Below are positions 1-8,590 of a stretch of DNA of 64,000 nt, one piece after another. The translations under genes were made by a program, and so were the position numbers. This DNA is from Paraconexibacter sp040581415 (GTDB lineage Bacteria > Actinomycetota > Thermoleophilia > Solirubrobacterales > Solirubrobacteraceae), in assembly GCF_040581415.1 (NCBI RefSeq), contig NZ_CP114014.1, positions 2,914,001-2,978,000 of the forward strand, read 5' to 3'. The notes beneath the pieces were generated by a model, which saw only the letters and a list, made by a program, of their open reading frames with translations, had not been told where the DNA came from and ran no database searches. Each line of letters opens with the position of its first letter. Position 1 is the first letter of the stretch.

Positions 1-1
1 G

Positions 2-82
2 GCTGACTACAACGCGAAATCGCCGGACGGGTCCCTGGCCGCAGCGGGGACACTCAACTTCAGCCGTACTCGTCACGATTGA
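2..82 (+). CDS. C-terminal end of a gene entering from the left
   Basis: The first 26 codons of the window are open in frame 2 and end at TGA 80-82. The residues (ADYNAKSPDG near the start, ending FSRTRHD) read like an ordinary protein tail, but nothing identifies the family. It cannot be extended because the gene begins outside the window. Confidence 0.4.
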   Translation, partial: ADYNAKSPDGSLAAAGTLNFSRTRHD

Positions 83-767
83 AGCATGCCACCCAGGTGG
101 TCTGAGCATCGGACGAGCGCGCCACAGAGTGGGACTACCGCAGCGTCCCGGCCAGCCTCAGGCGGAGGGGCTGAGCTGCGGATGATCTCCTGGGTCCGTG
201 TCGATCACGACCCAGAGGCTCGCGCAAGATTTCAGTCGACGGCGCGGCCTATCGATGGACAGTCTGCCGACGGGCCTTGCAGATGTAGCTCGCGGGTACG
301 AGTCTCCGATTTGCCGTAGCGGGGTCTGATCACCGGCAGGTACTCGTGGTGGACACCGGCCAGATGCGTGCGGACAGCGTTGCGGAACTCAGCGGCCCTG
401 GAGTCGTGACGCCGGCCCGTGTCGCTGCCGCGATCCGAGCTGGCCTCGCCGTAGGGTGGGCGGCCGACAAGCCTGGGCCACCGTTCCACCACGCAGGCGA
501 AGACAGACGCTGCCGTCGCTGAGCACCTGCTGCCGCAGCAGCGCGACCACGGGTCAATAGGCCATGCCGCCCAAGAGTCGTGCGCAAACGTTGTGTGCTC
601 CCTTCCCCGTCCTGACTGGACGTCCCTCGTGACGCGCCTGCTCGAGTGCCGCTCCGCGTGTCGGGGGGCGACCTCAACGTGACCCCTACGCCCGTGGAGG
701 TCGTGACGCCGGGCCCGACGAGCGAGGAGCGACGTTGTTCAGCAGCGACGCCGGTGACCGACTTCGG
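83..767. other. gap without a convincing gene
   Basis: About 680 bases. Short open frames exist on both strands, the best being 232-492 on the minus strand, but none has recognisable motifs, a good start or an even composition. No clear copy of the GTCCGGTNNNGGTTCC repeat is present. It may hold degraded cassettes. Confidence 0.5.
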
Positions 768-1283
768 TCACTTAGGCGAGGGCAACGGCGTCGGCGGCAG
801 GGTGCGGCCGACGGCCCTGAACATCTCGCGGGCTCGACGTGCCCGCGCGCGGTTCGTGTCGAGCCCGTAAGCGTAGTCGAGGAACGCCGCACTGGAGCCA
901 CCGACGTGGACTGTGCCGCGACTCGGCATCTCGACGAGGGACGGCAGGAAGATCGTGCGGCCCTGATCGCGGAACGCCACCACCACCTGGCCCGCCCGCA
1001 GGCGTCCGGTCTGGTCGCACCGTGTCACCCGGTAACTCCCATCAGCGAACCGGAGCGTTGTTTCAGAGCCCGCGGCGCTCTGCGCGTTGACGACAGACGA
1101 GGCACGCTCAACGTCTGTCTGTGGCGTGCCGCCGTTGGTCATCGAGATGGACCGCGGCCCGGGTGGGGTACACGCCGGCGCGGGGTGCAGGTCCACCGCG
1201 CGCTGCCGCGGCGATGTGTCGCCTGACGACCCGCAGCCGCCGGTGCAGACGGCTGCCGCTGCTGCCAGCACCCCGCCGATCAT
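768..1283 (-). CDS. putative secreted lipoprotein
   Basis: 171 residues from the ATG at 1283, chosen because it directly precedes a signal peptide (MIGGVLAAAAAVCTGGC) with a lipobox-like cysteine. The frame stays open upstream to 1556 but that extension is arginine-rich and unlikely. The mature part contains a repeated small-residue/charged pattern with no known domain. An integron-like repeat lies upstream at 1401-1432. Function unknown. Confidence 0.6.
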   Translation of the reverse strand: MIGGVLAAAAAVCTGGCGSSGDTSPRQRAVDLHPAPACTPPGPRSISMTNGGTPQTDVERASSVVNAQSAAGSETTLRFADGSYRVTRCDQTGRLRAGQVVVAFRDQGRTIFLPSLVEMPSRGTVHVGGSSAAFLDYAYGLDTNRARARRAREMFRAVGRTLPPTPLPSPK

Positions 1284-1400
1284 CCGAACGCCGCACACAG
1301 ACAAACCGTAGTTGAGATCCCGACGCAGCACGCCGATGACCGGCAGCGTCAGCCCTACAGGGAATCTCGCTTCGGGCCGTCGTGATCGAGACGGTTTCGA

Positions 1401-1432
1401 GGAACTCACCGTCGTCCGGTGAGGAACGTTCC
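1401..1432 (+). repeat. attC-like repeat (first copy)
   Basis: First recognisable copy of the array repeat. GGAAC 1401-1405 pairs with GTTCC 1428-1432, and TCACC 1406-1410 pairs with GGTGA 1418-1422 around a GTCGTCC loop. Family consensus: left arm (GAACC/AACC/GAC), inner stem, GTCCGGTNNN, right arm GGTTCC. All copies in the window have this orientation. Confidence 0.6.
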
Positions 1433-1539
1433 AGATTTCGCGCGCACAGCGCACGCAGCGAGAGGCGAATGACTCGTAGCTCCTCGCAGTTGTGGTGCAC
1501 GCGTAGCGGCCAATGGCGGCGGCACGGCATCCATCGCTG

Positions 1540-2223
1540 TCAGGGGTTGATCGCAAGCGCCGTGTGCCGCAGCGACGAGCGGGCGCGATTGATCAGGCTC
1601 TTGGTCGCTGGCACTGTCGTGTGTAGGCGGCGCGCCACAACGGCGTGCGGCTCACCGTCCAGCACATGCTGCACGAGCGCCTGACGCTGCCGGCGCGGGA
1701 GGCCCGCCACCGCGCGGCCGAGCTGGAGCAGTTCCTCGGCCTGCACCGCCAGTGCAAGCGGGCCGTGACCGCCGGCCGTCGCGTCCTCGTCAAGCGGCGT
1801 CTGCGGCCGGCGGGTACGCCGCAGCTCGTCAAGGCAGCGGTGACGCACGACGGTATGAAGCCACGCACGCAGGGACAGGTCATGGTGCACCGCACGCGGA
1901 TCGTGCAGCATGAACCGATGGGCGCGCACGAACGCCTCCTGCACCATGTCCTCGGCGTGCGCGTCACCGACCACGCGCCGCGCGTGCGCGCGAAGCTCAA
2001 CTGCGTACCGGGCGTGCAGCGCGGTAAACGCGTCGGGGTCACCGGCCCGATGCCGCCGGGCAAGCTGCGCGTCGCCGCTCGCCGGAACATCGCGGCGATC
2101 GCAGGCCGGCGCGCCCCCGCCCGCGGTCAGCGGCGTGCGGCAGACAGGGCACGGCTCAAGCCCTGCCCAGGCCGCCGTCACATAGGACCCGGCGGAGCAT
2201 CGCGTGCAGATGAGATCTGGCAT
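1540..2223 (-). CDS. RNA polymerase sigma-70 family factor with N-terminal zinc ribbon
   Basis: 227 residues. The N-terminus carries a treble-clef-like pair of CxxC motifs (C6/C9 and C25/C28), then region 2 (around 50-120, with AEDMVQEAFVRA and a WLHTVVRHRCLDELRR helix) and region 4 (about 160-220, ending KSLINRARSSLR). The start at ATG 2223 gives the zinc ribbon first; an ATG at 2247 is an alternative. A zinc ribbon fused to an ECF-type sigma could sense redox or metal, but that is inference. A GTCACA motif lies 30 bases upstream. Confidence 0.8.
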   Translation of the reverse strand: MPDLICTRCSAGSYVTAAWAGLEPCPVCRTPLTAGGGAPACDRRDVPASGDAQLARRHRAGDPDAFTALHARYAVELRAHARRVVGDAHAEDMVQEAFVRAHRFMLHDPRAVHHDLSLRAWLHTVVRHRCLDELRRTRRPQTPLDEDATAGGHGPLALAVQAEELLQLGRAVAGLPRRQRQALVQHVLDGEPHAVVARRLHTTVPATKSLINRARSSLRHTALAINP

Positions 2224-2253
2224 CAAAGAACTAGTGGCGCACGGCATCGGATC

Positions 2254-2259
2254 TGTGAC
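2254..2259 (-). promoter_or_regulatory. GTCACA motif upstream of sigma gene
   Basis: Minus strand reads GTGTCACAGATCCG, 30 bases from the start codon at 2223. The same hexamer precedes four other sigma genes here at 26-41 bases, so it may be the -35 element of an autoregulated promoter. Confidence 0.4.
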
Positions 2260-2510
2260 ACACGCGGCGAGTACGGATGATCCGCGTCCGGTCGCCGGAC
2301 GGCGTGTCCGATGCCTGCCGGGGTGCCTGTGAGCAGCGGTGCCTGCGATGCGGTGACCGCACAGCTGTGACGTGGAGCGTCGACTGTCCCGAAGAGACTC
2401 CAGACGGCACGCGGCCCTTCGACGGCTACGCAAGCGGCGGCTTCCGGGAGTCAGGGCTCTTGATGGCTCATTGGACACTCGCCCCTCTGCCGTGGCCTCA
2501 GCTGCCGGTT

Positions 2511-2538
2511 AGCCGCGGAGGCGTCCGCTGACGGTTGG
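2511..2538 (+). repeat. attC-like repeat
   Basis: AGCCG 2511-2515 pairs with CGGTT 2532-2536 (one G-T pair); inner GGA 2517-2519 with TCC 2524-2526. Core GCGTCCGCTGACGGTTGG. Confidence 0.75.
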
Positions 2539-2675
2539 CGAGCTGACAATCACGTGGCGGAACCGATGTCGGGCCAAGCGATCGCGGCCGACCGAGGCAC
2601 CGTGGCACTGGGCGGGCAGCCCTCCGCCCGGTGGCAACCGCGCGGCCCGGGTAAGTTCGTGACCGGTATCCCTGG

Positions 2676-3522
2676 ATGACCTACGATCTTGACCAACGCG
2701 CTCTGACCGCAGCTCGCGCGATAGCGGCCGCTCACGGTGTAGCGCACGCCGGGGCGACCGTGATTCATGCCTCCAGCAACGTTCTGGTGCACCTGCGGCC
2801 CGCACCTGTCGCGGCGCGCGTCATGAGCGGGACGATCGCGATACACGACGATCCTCAGAGATGGCTCACACGGGAGACGTCAGTGCTCGAGTTCCTCGCG
2901 CCATCGGGCTCGTCGTCCGGCCGAGCGCGCTGCTCCCGCCAGGACCGCATAACCACGACGGCCGATGGATGACGTTCTCCGAATGGATTCCCGGCGTCGA
3001 CCCGACGCCGCGCGTCGACGACGCGGGCCAGCTCGGTCGCGCGCTGCGAGACCTGCACGACGCTCTGGCGGCTTACGACGGCGACCTGGCGAACATGAGC
3101 GATCTCGGCAATGACATCGAACGTTTGCACAGCCTGCTTCGCGCAGCCGACGACGAGGAGGCCGGCATCATCAGGTCGCTGCACGATCGCCTCCAGATGC
3201 TCAAGGACGAGGTGTTCACGTCCGCGCTACCCGCCCAGGCACTGCACGGCGACATCTCGCTCGGCAACCAGCTTCGCACGCCCAGAGGTCGCTTCTGGAA
3301 CGACTTCGAGGACACCTTTCGGGGACCGATCCACTGGGACGTAGCGAGCTGCGTGATCAGTCTGACGAATCACGGGGCCACCTCAGACCACGTCCGCAAG
3401 ATGCTCGACGGCTTCGATGGGACCACGCCAACGACCTCAGGCCTTTCTTTCGCGCCCACGCCGTCTACGACCAGATATGGAGCCTGTACGACCGACAGCG
3501 AAGGCGCGACCCAGAGATCTGA
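2676..3522 (+). pseudogene. aminoglycoside phosphotransferase-like kinase, two frameshifts
   Basis: The protein is readable only across three frames. 2676 to about 2910 encodes the N-lobe (ending VLEFLAPSG). The second frame continues LVVRPSALLPPGPH and carries the catalytic loop LHGDISLGNQL and a metal-binding stretch FWNDFEDT of the APH/choline-kinase fold. After about 3418 the third frame gives DHANDLRPFFRAHAVYDQIW and stops at 3520-3522. Each shift is explained by loss of one base (for example GAT(T)GGG near 3418). The substrate cannot be told. Either a decayed cassette gene or sequencing errors. Confidence 0.75.
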
Positions 3523-3536
3523 TCTCAGCGACTGCT

Positions 3537-3572
3537 GACTCAAAGCAAAGCCTCCGTCCGCGCAGGGTTCCG
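3537..3572 (+). repeat. attC-like repeat
   Basis: Core GTCCGCGCAGGGTTCCG at 3556-3572; weak left arm GACT 3537-3540. It follows the phosphotransferase remnant. Confidence 0.6.
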
Positions 3573-3593
3573 CTGCGAGAGGTTCGGCAGCGC

Positions 3594-3899
3594 TCAGCCG
3601 GTGGACGGCGTCGTCAGCGCTTCAGCGACTTTGGCAGCGAGGTAGCGATAATCGGTCATCAAGGGACCGGCCGCCTGCGGGTCGTCCTCCAGGCGGTCCC
3701 GTAAACCCCTCGCGAGATCCTCTACGCGGGCCCCGACGCCACCCGGTGGCGCGCGATGCCGGCGGTCATACGAGAGCCATCGCCGGTGAGCGACCTCCGC
3801 GATCTGCCGGACTTCTCCACCAGCGACCGGGCAGCCCTCAGCCTGAGCCAACTCAACGGCGCGCGCGATGCGATCGCGGACATCGTCTGGGTCGGTCAC
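3594..3899 (-). CDS. small helical hypothetical protein
   Basis: 101 residues from GTG 3899. This start keeps the gene between the two flanking repeats; the longer frame to 4079 would run across the repeat at 3901-3949. The sequence is mostly charged helices (RIARAVELAQAEGCP, VEDLARGLRDRLEDD) with no signal peptide or membrane segment. Not recognised. Confidence 0.6.
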   Translation of the reverse strand: MTDPDDVRDRIARAVELAQAEGCPVAGGEVRQIAEVAHRRWLSYDRRHRAPPGGVGARVEDLARGLRDRLEDDPQAAGPLMTDYRYLAAKVAEALTTPSTG

Positions 3900-3900
3900 G

Positions 3901-3949
3901 CTCTCATTCTTCCAGAGCCGTGTCCGGTCAGGGTTCTGATGCGGACACG
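3901..3949 (+). repeat. attC-like repeat with strong second hairpin
   Basis: CTCT 3901-3904 pairs with AGAG 3914-3917. In addition CGTGTCCG 3919-3926 pairs perfectly with CGGACACG 3942-3949 across the GGTTCT core. Confidence 0.75.
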
Positions 3950-4044
3950 TCGCCCCGCGGATCTTCGTGCGCCGCGGTAGTACGGTTGACGCGGTGGCAG
4001 GCACCAGCCATCCGGCCAGGCTCAACGCTCCGTCCCGGGAGGGT

Positions 4045-4659
4045 GTGCGCGGCTGGCGATACGGCGCGCGACGGCTCATGATGTGTGGCGCTGCAACCGC
4101 TCTGGCCCTGACTGGTGCCGGCTGCGGCGAGTCGGGCGGTCAAGACGATCAGGCGGCCGTGCGCAAGGCGGTTACCGCGGGGCTCACCGGAGCCGCTCAG
4201 CAGCGGTGCGTCTCAGCGGCAACACCGCGTTTGATCGCCGCGTTGTATCGCTCGCGCGACCGATGCACCTACCTCGTGTCCAGGACTGGACCGGACACGG
4301 ACACCAGTGTTCGTGTCACCGGCATCGACCGGAACGAGGATCGCGCAAAGGTCAACCTCCGTCTGGACGGCGGCGACTTCGCCGGTTCTGTAGGCCACGT
4401 CGAAGCGCTGCGCGGACCGTCGGGCAGCTGGCGGCTAGACGAACTCGGAACCGACCTGCTGCGGTCGATGCTCGCCGACCCTGCCCGGACTACCGACCCG
4501 GTGGACAAACAGACCTTCGGTTGCGTAGCCCGCACGACCAGTGGACTCAGCGATCCCGCATTCCGTCGTGTTGCTCACGCTCTCATCGGCGCGAGACCAA
4601 GGGACGTACCGGCCGCGGTCAAAGCGTGCTTCTACCCCGCACGCGATGACTCGGACTGA
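4045..4659 (+). CDS. putative lipoprotein
   Basis: 204 residues from GTG 4045; a basic stretch (RGWRYGARR) precedes the hydrophobic MMCGAATALALTGAGC lipobox. An ATG at 3967 would add 26 residues and begin too close to the repeat. The mature domain has six to seven cysteines, including RCTYLVS, FGCVARTT and VKACFYP, and may be disulphide-bonded. It resembles small secreted alpha/beta domains but I do not recognise a family. Confidence 0.65.
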   Translation: MRGWRYGARRLMMCGAATALALTGAGCGESGGQDDQAAVRKAVTAGLTGAAQQRCVSAATPRLIAALYRSRDRCTYLVSRTGPDTDTSVRVTGIDRNEDRAKVNLRLDGGDFAGSVGHVEALRGPSGSWRLDELGTDLLRSMLADPARTTDPVDKQTFGCVARTTSGLSDPAFRRVAHALIGARPRDVPAAVKACFYPARDDSD

Positions 4660-4712
4660 CGCGGGTTCCATCCGGGCTTTGCTCGCCAAGAAGCTGGTGC
4701 CGACTTGGGTGA

Positions 4713-4741
4713 GAACGAGCAGACGCGACCCTCGCGGTTCT
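4713..4741 (+). repeat. attC-like repeat, divergent core
   Basis: GAAC 4713-4716 pairs with GTTC 4737-4740; GAG 4717-4719 with CTC 4731-4733. The core GACCCTCGCGGTTCT is a weak match, but the position between two genes fits. Confidence 0.55.
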
Positions 4742-4794
4742 GGCCAAGCCACTTGCTAAGGGGTCCCTCCGGGAACGTCGATACGGTCGTGTTG

Positions 4795-5262
4795 ATGGTG
4801 GTCTACGAGATCGTTCCGCATGTCGGCGTTGGCGCGGTGAATCTCGGCATGTCGCGTGCCGACGCTCGTGCCGTGATGCCGGAGCTGCGACCGCTTCTGC
4901 TGTTCGACGGGTCTGTCCCGGACGGCGACTATCGGGATCTTGCGCATGACAACGCGTTCCAGGTCACCTACGACTCACCCGATGGCAAGATCGAGTTCAT
5001 CGAGCTCGGCCAGACCGCAGCCATGGGGGTGACGTTCGCAGGTCAACTGATCCTGAGCCTTGACGCCGACGAGGCCCTCGGCATCCTCACCGCCCAGGCG
5101 AGCTACGACGAGACAGACCCCGAACTCGGCCATAGCTACATCTTCCCCGCGCTCGAGTTGTCGGTGTGGCGCCCATCCGTCCCGAAGGACGACGGGGATC
5201 TCGACGGCCGGCACTTCGCCACCATCGGTATCGGCGTGGCCGGTTACTGGTCTGCGGCCTAG
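4795..5262 (+). CDS. hypothetical cytosolic protein
   Basis: 155 residues from ATG 4795, 55 bases after the repeat. No signal peptide. It alternates short strands and helices (GAVNLGMSRADARAVM near the start, then VTFAGQLILSLDADEALGIL) and ends with an aromatic strand GIGVAGYWSAA. The layout resembles small cytosolic immunity-type proteins, but no family is recognised. Confidence 0.6.
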   Translation: MVVYEIVPHVGVGAVNLGMSRADARAVMPELRPLLLFDGSVPDGDYRDLAHDNAFQVTYDSPDGKIEFIELGQTAAMGVTFAGQLILSLDADEALGILTAQASYDETDPELGHSYIFPALELSVWRPSVPKDDGDLDGRHFATIGIGVAGYWSAA

Positions 5263-5266
5263 GGTT

Positions 5267-5295
5267 GACGCCAAACTCGTCTGGTAACGGTTCCC
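5267..5295 (+). repeat. attC-like repeat
   Basis: GAC 5267-5269 pairs with GTT 5290-5292; CCA 5271-5273 with TGG 5282-5284. It starts five bases after the preceding stop codon. Confidence 0.65.
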
Positions 5296-5455
5296 GATAA
5301 GGCACGGCAGTCTCAGACATCCGTGGAGCGTCGGAGGCTTCAGCCTCCGACGCTGGCGGCGGCGTCCGCGGTCCTGGCTTTCCCACGAAGCCTCACCGCG
5401 TGCGATGCCGTTCCGATTTGGCAGGGCTTTCGGGCTGGCGTTGGCGCTGACGAAT

Positions 5456-6382
5456 CTACGGGCGTGCGCGGTGGTCGATGCGTGTTCCGGCGGCGTCATA
5501 CCAGATCGTCCCGAGCTGGGACTGGATGCCTGGAACGGCGAAGCGGTAGACGTTGTCACGCACGGGGACGGTCACGGTACGACCGCGCCGAAGGTTGATC
5601 GTCACCTTCGCGACGCCGTCGGGCACGAGCGTGGCGTAATGCGTGAGCGGACCGTGCTCATAGTCCACCGGGCCGGTCATGACCCGTCCGGCGTTGTCGC
5701 CCGCCCCGGCCCGGATGCCGGTCGTGCGCAACGTCGAAGTCGTCCCGCACGTCCCTCCACCGCCGTAGCCGCCGCCTACACGCCGACGGCGCCCGCCGGC
5801 CGTCACTGTCGTTGGCGCAACGAAGGCGACCGTGTGCAAGCAGAGGACGTCGCGCGCCGCGAGGTTTGCGTAGCGCGGCTCGTACGGGCCGGTGCGTTCG
5901 GCGGGGATCAGGATGGTTGCCGAGCGCCGTCCCTGGTCGATCACGCGGATCGCCTCGACATGGACGCCGTTGGCGAGCGAGCGGTCCAGGCTCCGCAGCG
6001 CGATGCGCACCAGCGGCCCGCGATCGCGGTCGGTCTGCGGCCGGCGCAGCACGGCGAGCGCCGCGAGCTGCTCAGCAGGGACCGGGGTCGCTGCGGCTCG
6101 GGGGCGATCTCCGCGCCCGGGCGTGCCGAGCTGCGGGTCCCAGCCGCCGGTGCTTGCCGCGACGGCTGTGCCGCTGATAACGACTAAGCCGATCGCGAGC
6201 AGGCCAGTGCGGCGGGACGGTCGGCGACCCCCCTGTCTCTGACCGCCGGTAGCTCTGGATGGCGTTGCGGAGTCCTCCTCGGCGTAGGCAGCCTGCAGGC
6301 GGGCGACGGTGGCCGCTGGCGGCTCCGCGCCAGGGAGGTCCGGGTAGGCGCGCTTCAGGCACGCGAGGTCGTGGTCTGTCAT
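5456..6382 (-). CDS. membrane-anchored partner of ECF sigma factor (candidate anti-sigma)
   Basis: 308 residues; the ATG at 6382 overlaps the TGA of the upstream sigma gene (ATGA), so the two are translationally coupled. Residues 1-60 are cytoplasmic, a single membrane segment follows (LLAIGLVVISGTAVAAS, about 65-82), and the rest is extracytoplasmic, with a glycine-rich stretch and the motif LVPDGVAKVTI shared by the partners at 20881, 41315 and the protein at 42442. Known anti-sigma domains (ZAS) are not obvious, so the anti-sigma role rests on position and topology. Confidence 0.75.
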   Translation of the reverse strand: MTDHDLACLKRAYPDLPGAEPPAATVARLQAAYAEEDSATPSRATGGQRQGGRRPSRRTGLLAIGLVVISGTAVAASTGGWDPQLGTPGRGDRPRAAATPVPAEQLAALAVLRRPQTDRDRGPLVRIALRSLDRSLANGVHVEAIRVIDQGRRSATILIPAERTGPYEPRYANLAARDVLCLHTVAFVAPTTVTAGGRRRRVGGGYGGGGTCGTTSTLRTTGIRAGAGDNAGRVMTGPVDYEHGPLTHYATLVPDGVAKVTINLRRGRTVTVPVRDNVYRFAVPGIQSQLGTIWYDAAGTRIDHRARP

Positions 6383-6936
6383 GTGGTGCTCCGTCCCGGC
6401 CGCACCGCGGGACGGGCCGGTTCGAGGGTCGGAAGAGAGCGGCGCAGGTGGGCGCGCGCCCGATGCAGCCGTGAGCGGACGGTCCCGACACGGATGTCGA
6501 GCGCAACGGCGATCTCCTCGTAACCGAGGTCCGCCCATGCGTGCAGCAGCAGGACCTCGAGCTGCTCGCGCGGGAGCTGCCGCAGCAGCTCCCCGAGCGC
6601 AGGGTCCGCGGGTAGGTCTGGGGCGGCCACGCTGACGGCTTCTGGCGCTGCTGCACGCGAGCGGCGGTGGCCAGCGCGAATCTCGTCCCGCAGCAGGTTC
6701 GTGGCGATCTGGAACAGCCACGCACGCACACCGTGGCCTTGATCGCGAAACCGGGCGCGGGCAGCGAAGGCACGGACGAACGTCTCGGCCGCGAGATCCT
6801 CGGCGAGCGCCGCGTCTCCTACCCGCGCGTGCAGGTAGCGCCGGATCGCGATGTGGTGGCGGACGAATAGCGCGTCAAACGCGGCCGGCTCGCTGACCGA
6901 CCGTCGCAATGCTTGGATGTCGTCATCGCTCGTCAT
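6379..6936 (-). CDS. ECF RNA polymerase sigma factor
   Basis: 185 residues. Region 2 spans about 20-90 (FDALFVRHHIAIRRYL, EDLAAETFVRAF, VRAWLFQIATNLLRDE), region 4 about 115-165 (QLEVLLLHAWADLGYEEIA, VGTVRSRLHRARAHLRR). The SRLHRARxxL signature is typical. It is the first gene of a two-gene unit with the membrane partner; GTCACA lies upstream at 6978-6983. Confidence 0.92.
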   Translation of the reverse strand: MTSDDDIQALRRSVSEPAAFDALFVRHHIAIRRYLHARVGDAALAEDLAAETFVRAFAARARFRDQGHGVRAWLFQIATNLLRDEIRAGHRRSRAAAPEAVSVAAPDLPADPALGELLRQLPREQLEVLLLHAWADLGYEEIAVALDIRVGTVRSRLHRARAHLRRSLPTLEPARPAVRPGRSTT

Positions 6937-6945
6937 GCACAGGCT

Positions 6946-6973
6946 GCAACGCCAAGCAGCATCATGAGGTTCC
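6946..6973 (+). repeat. possible attC-like repeat
   Basis: CAAC 6947-6950 opposite GGTT 6968-6971, ending GAGGTTCCC. The GTCCGG part is missing. It overlaps the presumed promoter of the sigma gene. Confidence 0.35.
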
Positions 6974-6977
6974 CACC

Positions 6978-6983
6978 TGTGAC
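6978..6983 (-). promoter_or_regulatory. GTCACA motif upstream of sigma gene
   Basis: Minus strand reads CGTCACAGGTGGGAACC, 41 bases before the start at 6936. Same motif as at 2254, 23068, 29843 and 40728. Confidence 0.4.
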
Positions 6984-7168
6984 GACTGTCCCCCCCACCG
7001 CTGCCTCAGGAACGAGCCGAAAGTGTTCCGCGCCGTCACGCGGGAACCGTTCTGTGGCGCGCATCGCCGCGGCGCGCGACAATCGCTTGATGATCACGGC
7101 CAAGACCACGAGACCTCGCTCATGCAGTGGCGGCCCTTCCTTGTCGGTCGTGCTCACTGGCTGTCGCT

Positions 7169-7432
7169 GTGACGGAGCTTGACCGCAGGCGACGGACGCG
7201 GCTCTGGCGCTGGACCTTGGGGGCGGCGCTTGCGTTCGTCGCTTTGCTCCCAGTCGCGATCGTCGGCATGCTGGCGGCCTTCCGCTGCGACGGCCACAGC
7301 ATCTGCGACGGATTCGACGCTTCCGCTGCAGACGCCGGAGTCGTGGCCTTCTGCGCACTGGTGCTAGATGCCGCGATGCTGCTCGTCCTCGCAATCGTCG
7401 GCGGGCTTCGACGCCGCTCGAACGGCCGCTGA
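7169..7432 (+). CDS. small two-helix membrane protein
   Basis: 87 residues from GTG 7169. A basic N-terminus (TELDRRRRTRLWRW) is followed by two hydrophobic segments (about 15-35 and 60-82) separated by a cysteine-containing loop (FRCDGHSICDGF). Typical of the small membrane proteins carried by many cassettes in this window. Function unknown. Confidence 0.6.
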   Translation: MTELDRRRRTRLWRWTLGAALAFVALLPVAIVGMLAAFRCDGHSICDGFDASAADAGVVAFCALVLDAAMLLVLAIVGGLRRRSNGR

Positions 7433-7524
7433 GGACCCGGAGTCGGACCCCCTCCGACGGCGTGGGGCAGCGGCGGCGACCGAGTTACGCGCTCATGCGT
7501 CACCGACGGCGCGAGCTTCCCGAC

Positions 7525-7556
7525 AACATTCCACGGCGCGTGCGGTCAAGGTTCCC
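7525..7556 (+). repeat. attC-like repeat
   Basis: AAC 7525-7527 pairs with GTT 7551-7553; CC 7531-7532 with GG 7544-7545. Core GCGTGCGGTCAAGGTTCCC. Confidence 0.65.
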
Positions 7557-7557
7557 C

Positions 7558-7878
7558 CTACCGCGCTCGGTAGCGCTGCTCGAGCGCTCGGCTGATCGGG
7601 TGATCGGAGTACTCGTCCACAACATCCCAGATGTGGTCGGTCGCATCGTCGTCGAGCGTGCTCAGCGCTTGCCAAAGCAGTCCGACGGTCCCTGGAGCAT
7701 CTCGGAGGATCAGCGACACGGCCGCCGCTTCAGTGATCGCCGTGTCGTGAGCATTAAGCGCCGCCGCGAGGGCGCGTGACACATCGTCACCTGGCGTTGC
7801 CCGGAGACACTCGGCCGCTTGCACGGCCACCTCCCAGCTGCCGGATCGCAAGTCCGCGATCGCCCGCTCGACATCCAT
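7558..7878 (-). CDS. HEAT-repeat-like small protein
   Basis: 106 residues from ATG 7878. Two or three amphipathic helical pairs (SWEVAVQAAECLRATPGD, VSRALAAALNAHDTAITEAA, VGLLWQALSTLDDDAT) resemble HEAT or armadillo-type repeats. Small HEAT proteins of this size occur among cytosolic immunity proteins; this assignment is a guess. Stop codon is adjacent to the repeat at 7525-7556. Confidence 0.6.
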   Translation of the reverse strand: MDVERAIADLRSGSWEVAVQAAECLRATPGDDVSRALAAALNAHDTAITEAAAVSLILRDAPGTVGLLWQALSTLDDDATDHIWDVVDEYSDHPISRALEQRYRAR

Positions 7879-7986
7879 CAGCAGACCGTAACGACCAGGG
7901 CGCGAGCTGCGACGTGTCTTTCGCGGCGCCGAGGGTGTTGGCACTCCGCGCCAGGACCGACAGTTCCGTTCGCCGCCGCCGTCGGT

Positions 7987-8011
7987 CACGCGCGTCGTGG
8001 TGAGAGTTTCG
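7987..8011 (+). repeat. possible attC-like repeat
   Basis: CAC 7987-7989 with GTG 7997-7999, ending GAGAGTTTCG. Weak match, listed because a boundary between two genes is expected here. Confidence 0.3.
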
Positions 8012-8099
8012 TTGTCGTACGGCGGCGCTACGGCGGCGCTACGGCGCTGCCCACCAACCGAGCGGCGCCCCGTCGTGGTCATACACGTTTGTGAATATT

Positions 8100-8498
8100 C
8101 TATTCCACGCCCTCGGCGCGTCCGATCGCTGCCGTCACGGCCGCCTCGACAGCAGCGAACCCAGCCTCGACCGGGACATGACAAACGATCACGCGCGGCT
8201 GGCCGCCCTGGACTGCTCCACCGATCTCGCCAAGTCGGCTCCTGAGCTCCTCCAAGAGGTCACCGCCGCGACCGGCGGGAAGGTAGACCTGGATCTCAAG
8301 AAGGCCAGTGCGCGCCACGATCTTGACGATCCGACCATCGTCGACTTCGGCGACATCGCCGAGTGCCACGCCGTCAGCGACCGCCGGCGTCGCGAGCAGC
8401 CGCACCGTTCCATTCGGCAGTCGCTCGACCGCGACTTCCTCCATCACCGCCGTACCGTCAGGTTTGTGCCCTGCCAGCAACCTGACGTGCTCGTGCAT
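8100..8498 (-). CDS. DUF4265 domain protein
   Basis: 132 residues fil the DUF4265 length. The N-terminal half has the family pattern EEVAVERLPNGTVRLLATPA followed by GDVAEVDDGRIVKIV; the C-terminal half is an alpha/beta domain with QVYLPAG and a run of alanine-rich helix. DUF4265 proteins are cytosolic and of unknown function. They occur next to toxin genes in actinobacteria, which suggests but does not prove an immunity role. ATG 8498 is 11 bases from the repeat on its upstream side. Confidence 0.8.
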   Translation of the reverse strand: MHEHVRLLAGHKPDGTAVMEEVAVERLPNGTVRLLATPAVADGVALGDVAEVDDGRIVKIVARTGLLEIQVYLPAGRGGDLLEELRSRLGEIGGAVQGGQPRVIVCHVPVEAGFAAVEAAVTAAIGRAEGVE

Positions 8499-8508
8499 CC
8501 GCGGACCC

Positions 8509-8542
8509 GACGGGCGTCGTCCAGCCCGCCCGGTCAGGTTTC
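8509..8542 (+). repeat. attC-like repeat
   Basis: CGGGCG 8511-8516 pairs with CGCCCG 8527-8532; outer GA 8509-8510 opposite TTTC at 8539-8542. Core GCCCGGTCAGGTTTC. Confidence 0.7.
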
Positions 8543-8590
8543 TCCGCCAAGCGGGCCGGACTCCGGGTCTGCCCGGGAGACGGAGCAGAA

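Noticed and set aside
232..677. Two minus-strand open frames near the left edge
   Set aside because: Low-complexity arginine/serine-rich translations, no motif and no good start; treated as a gap.
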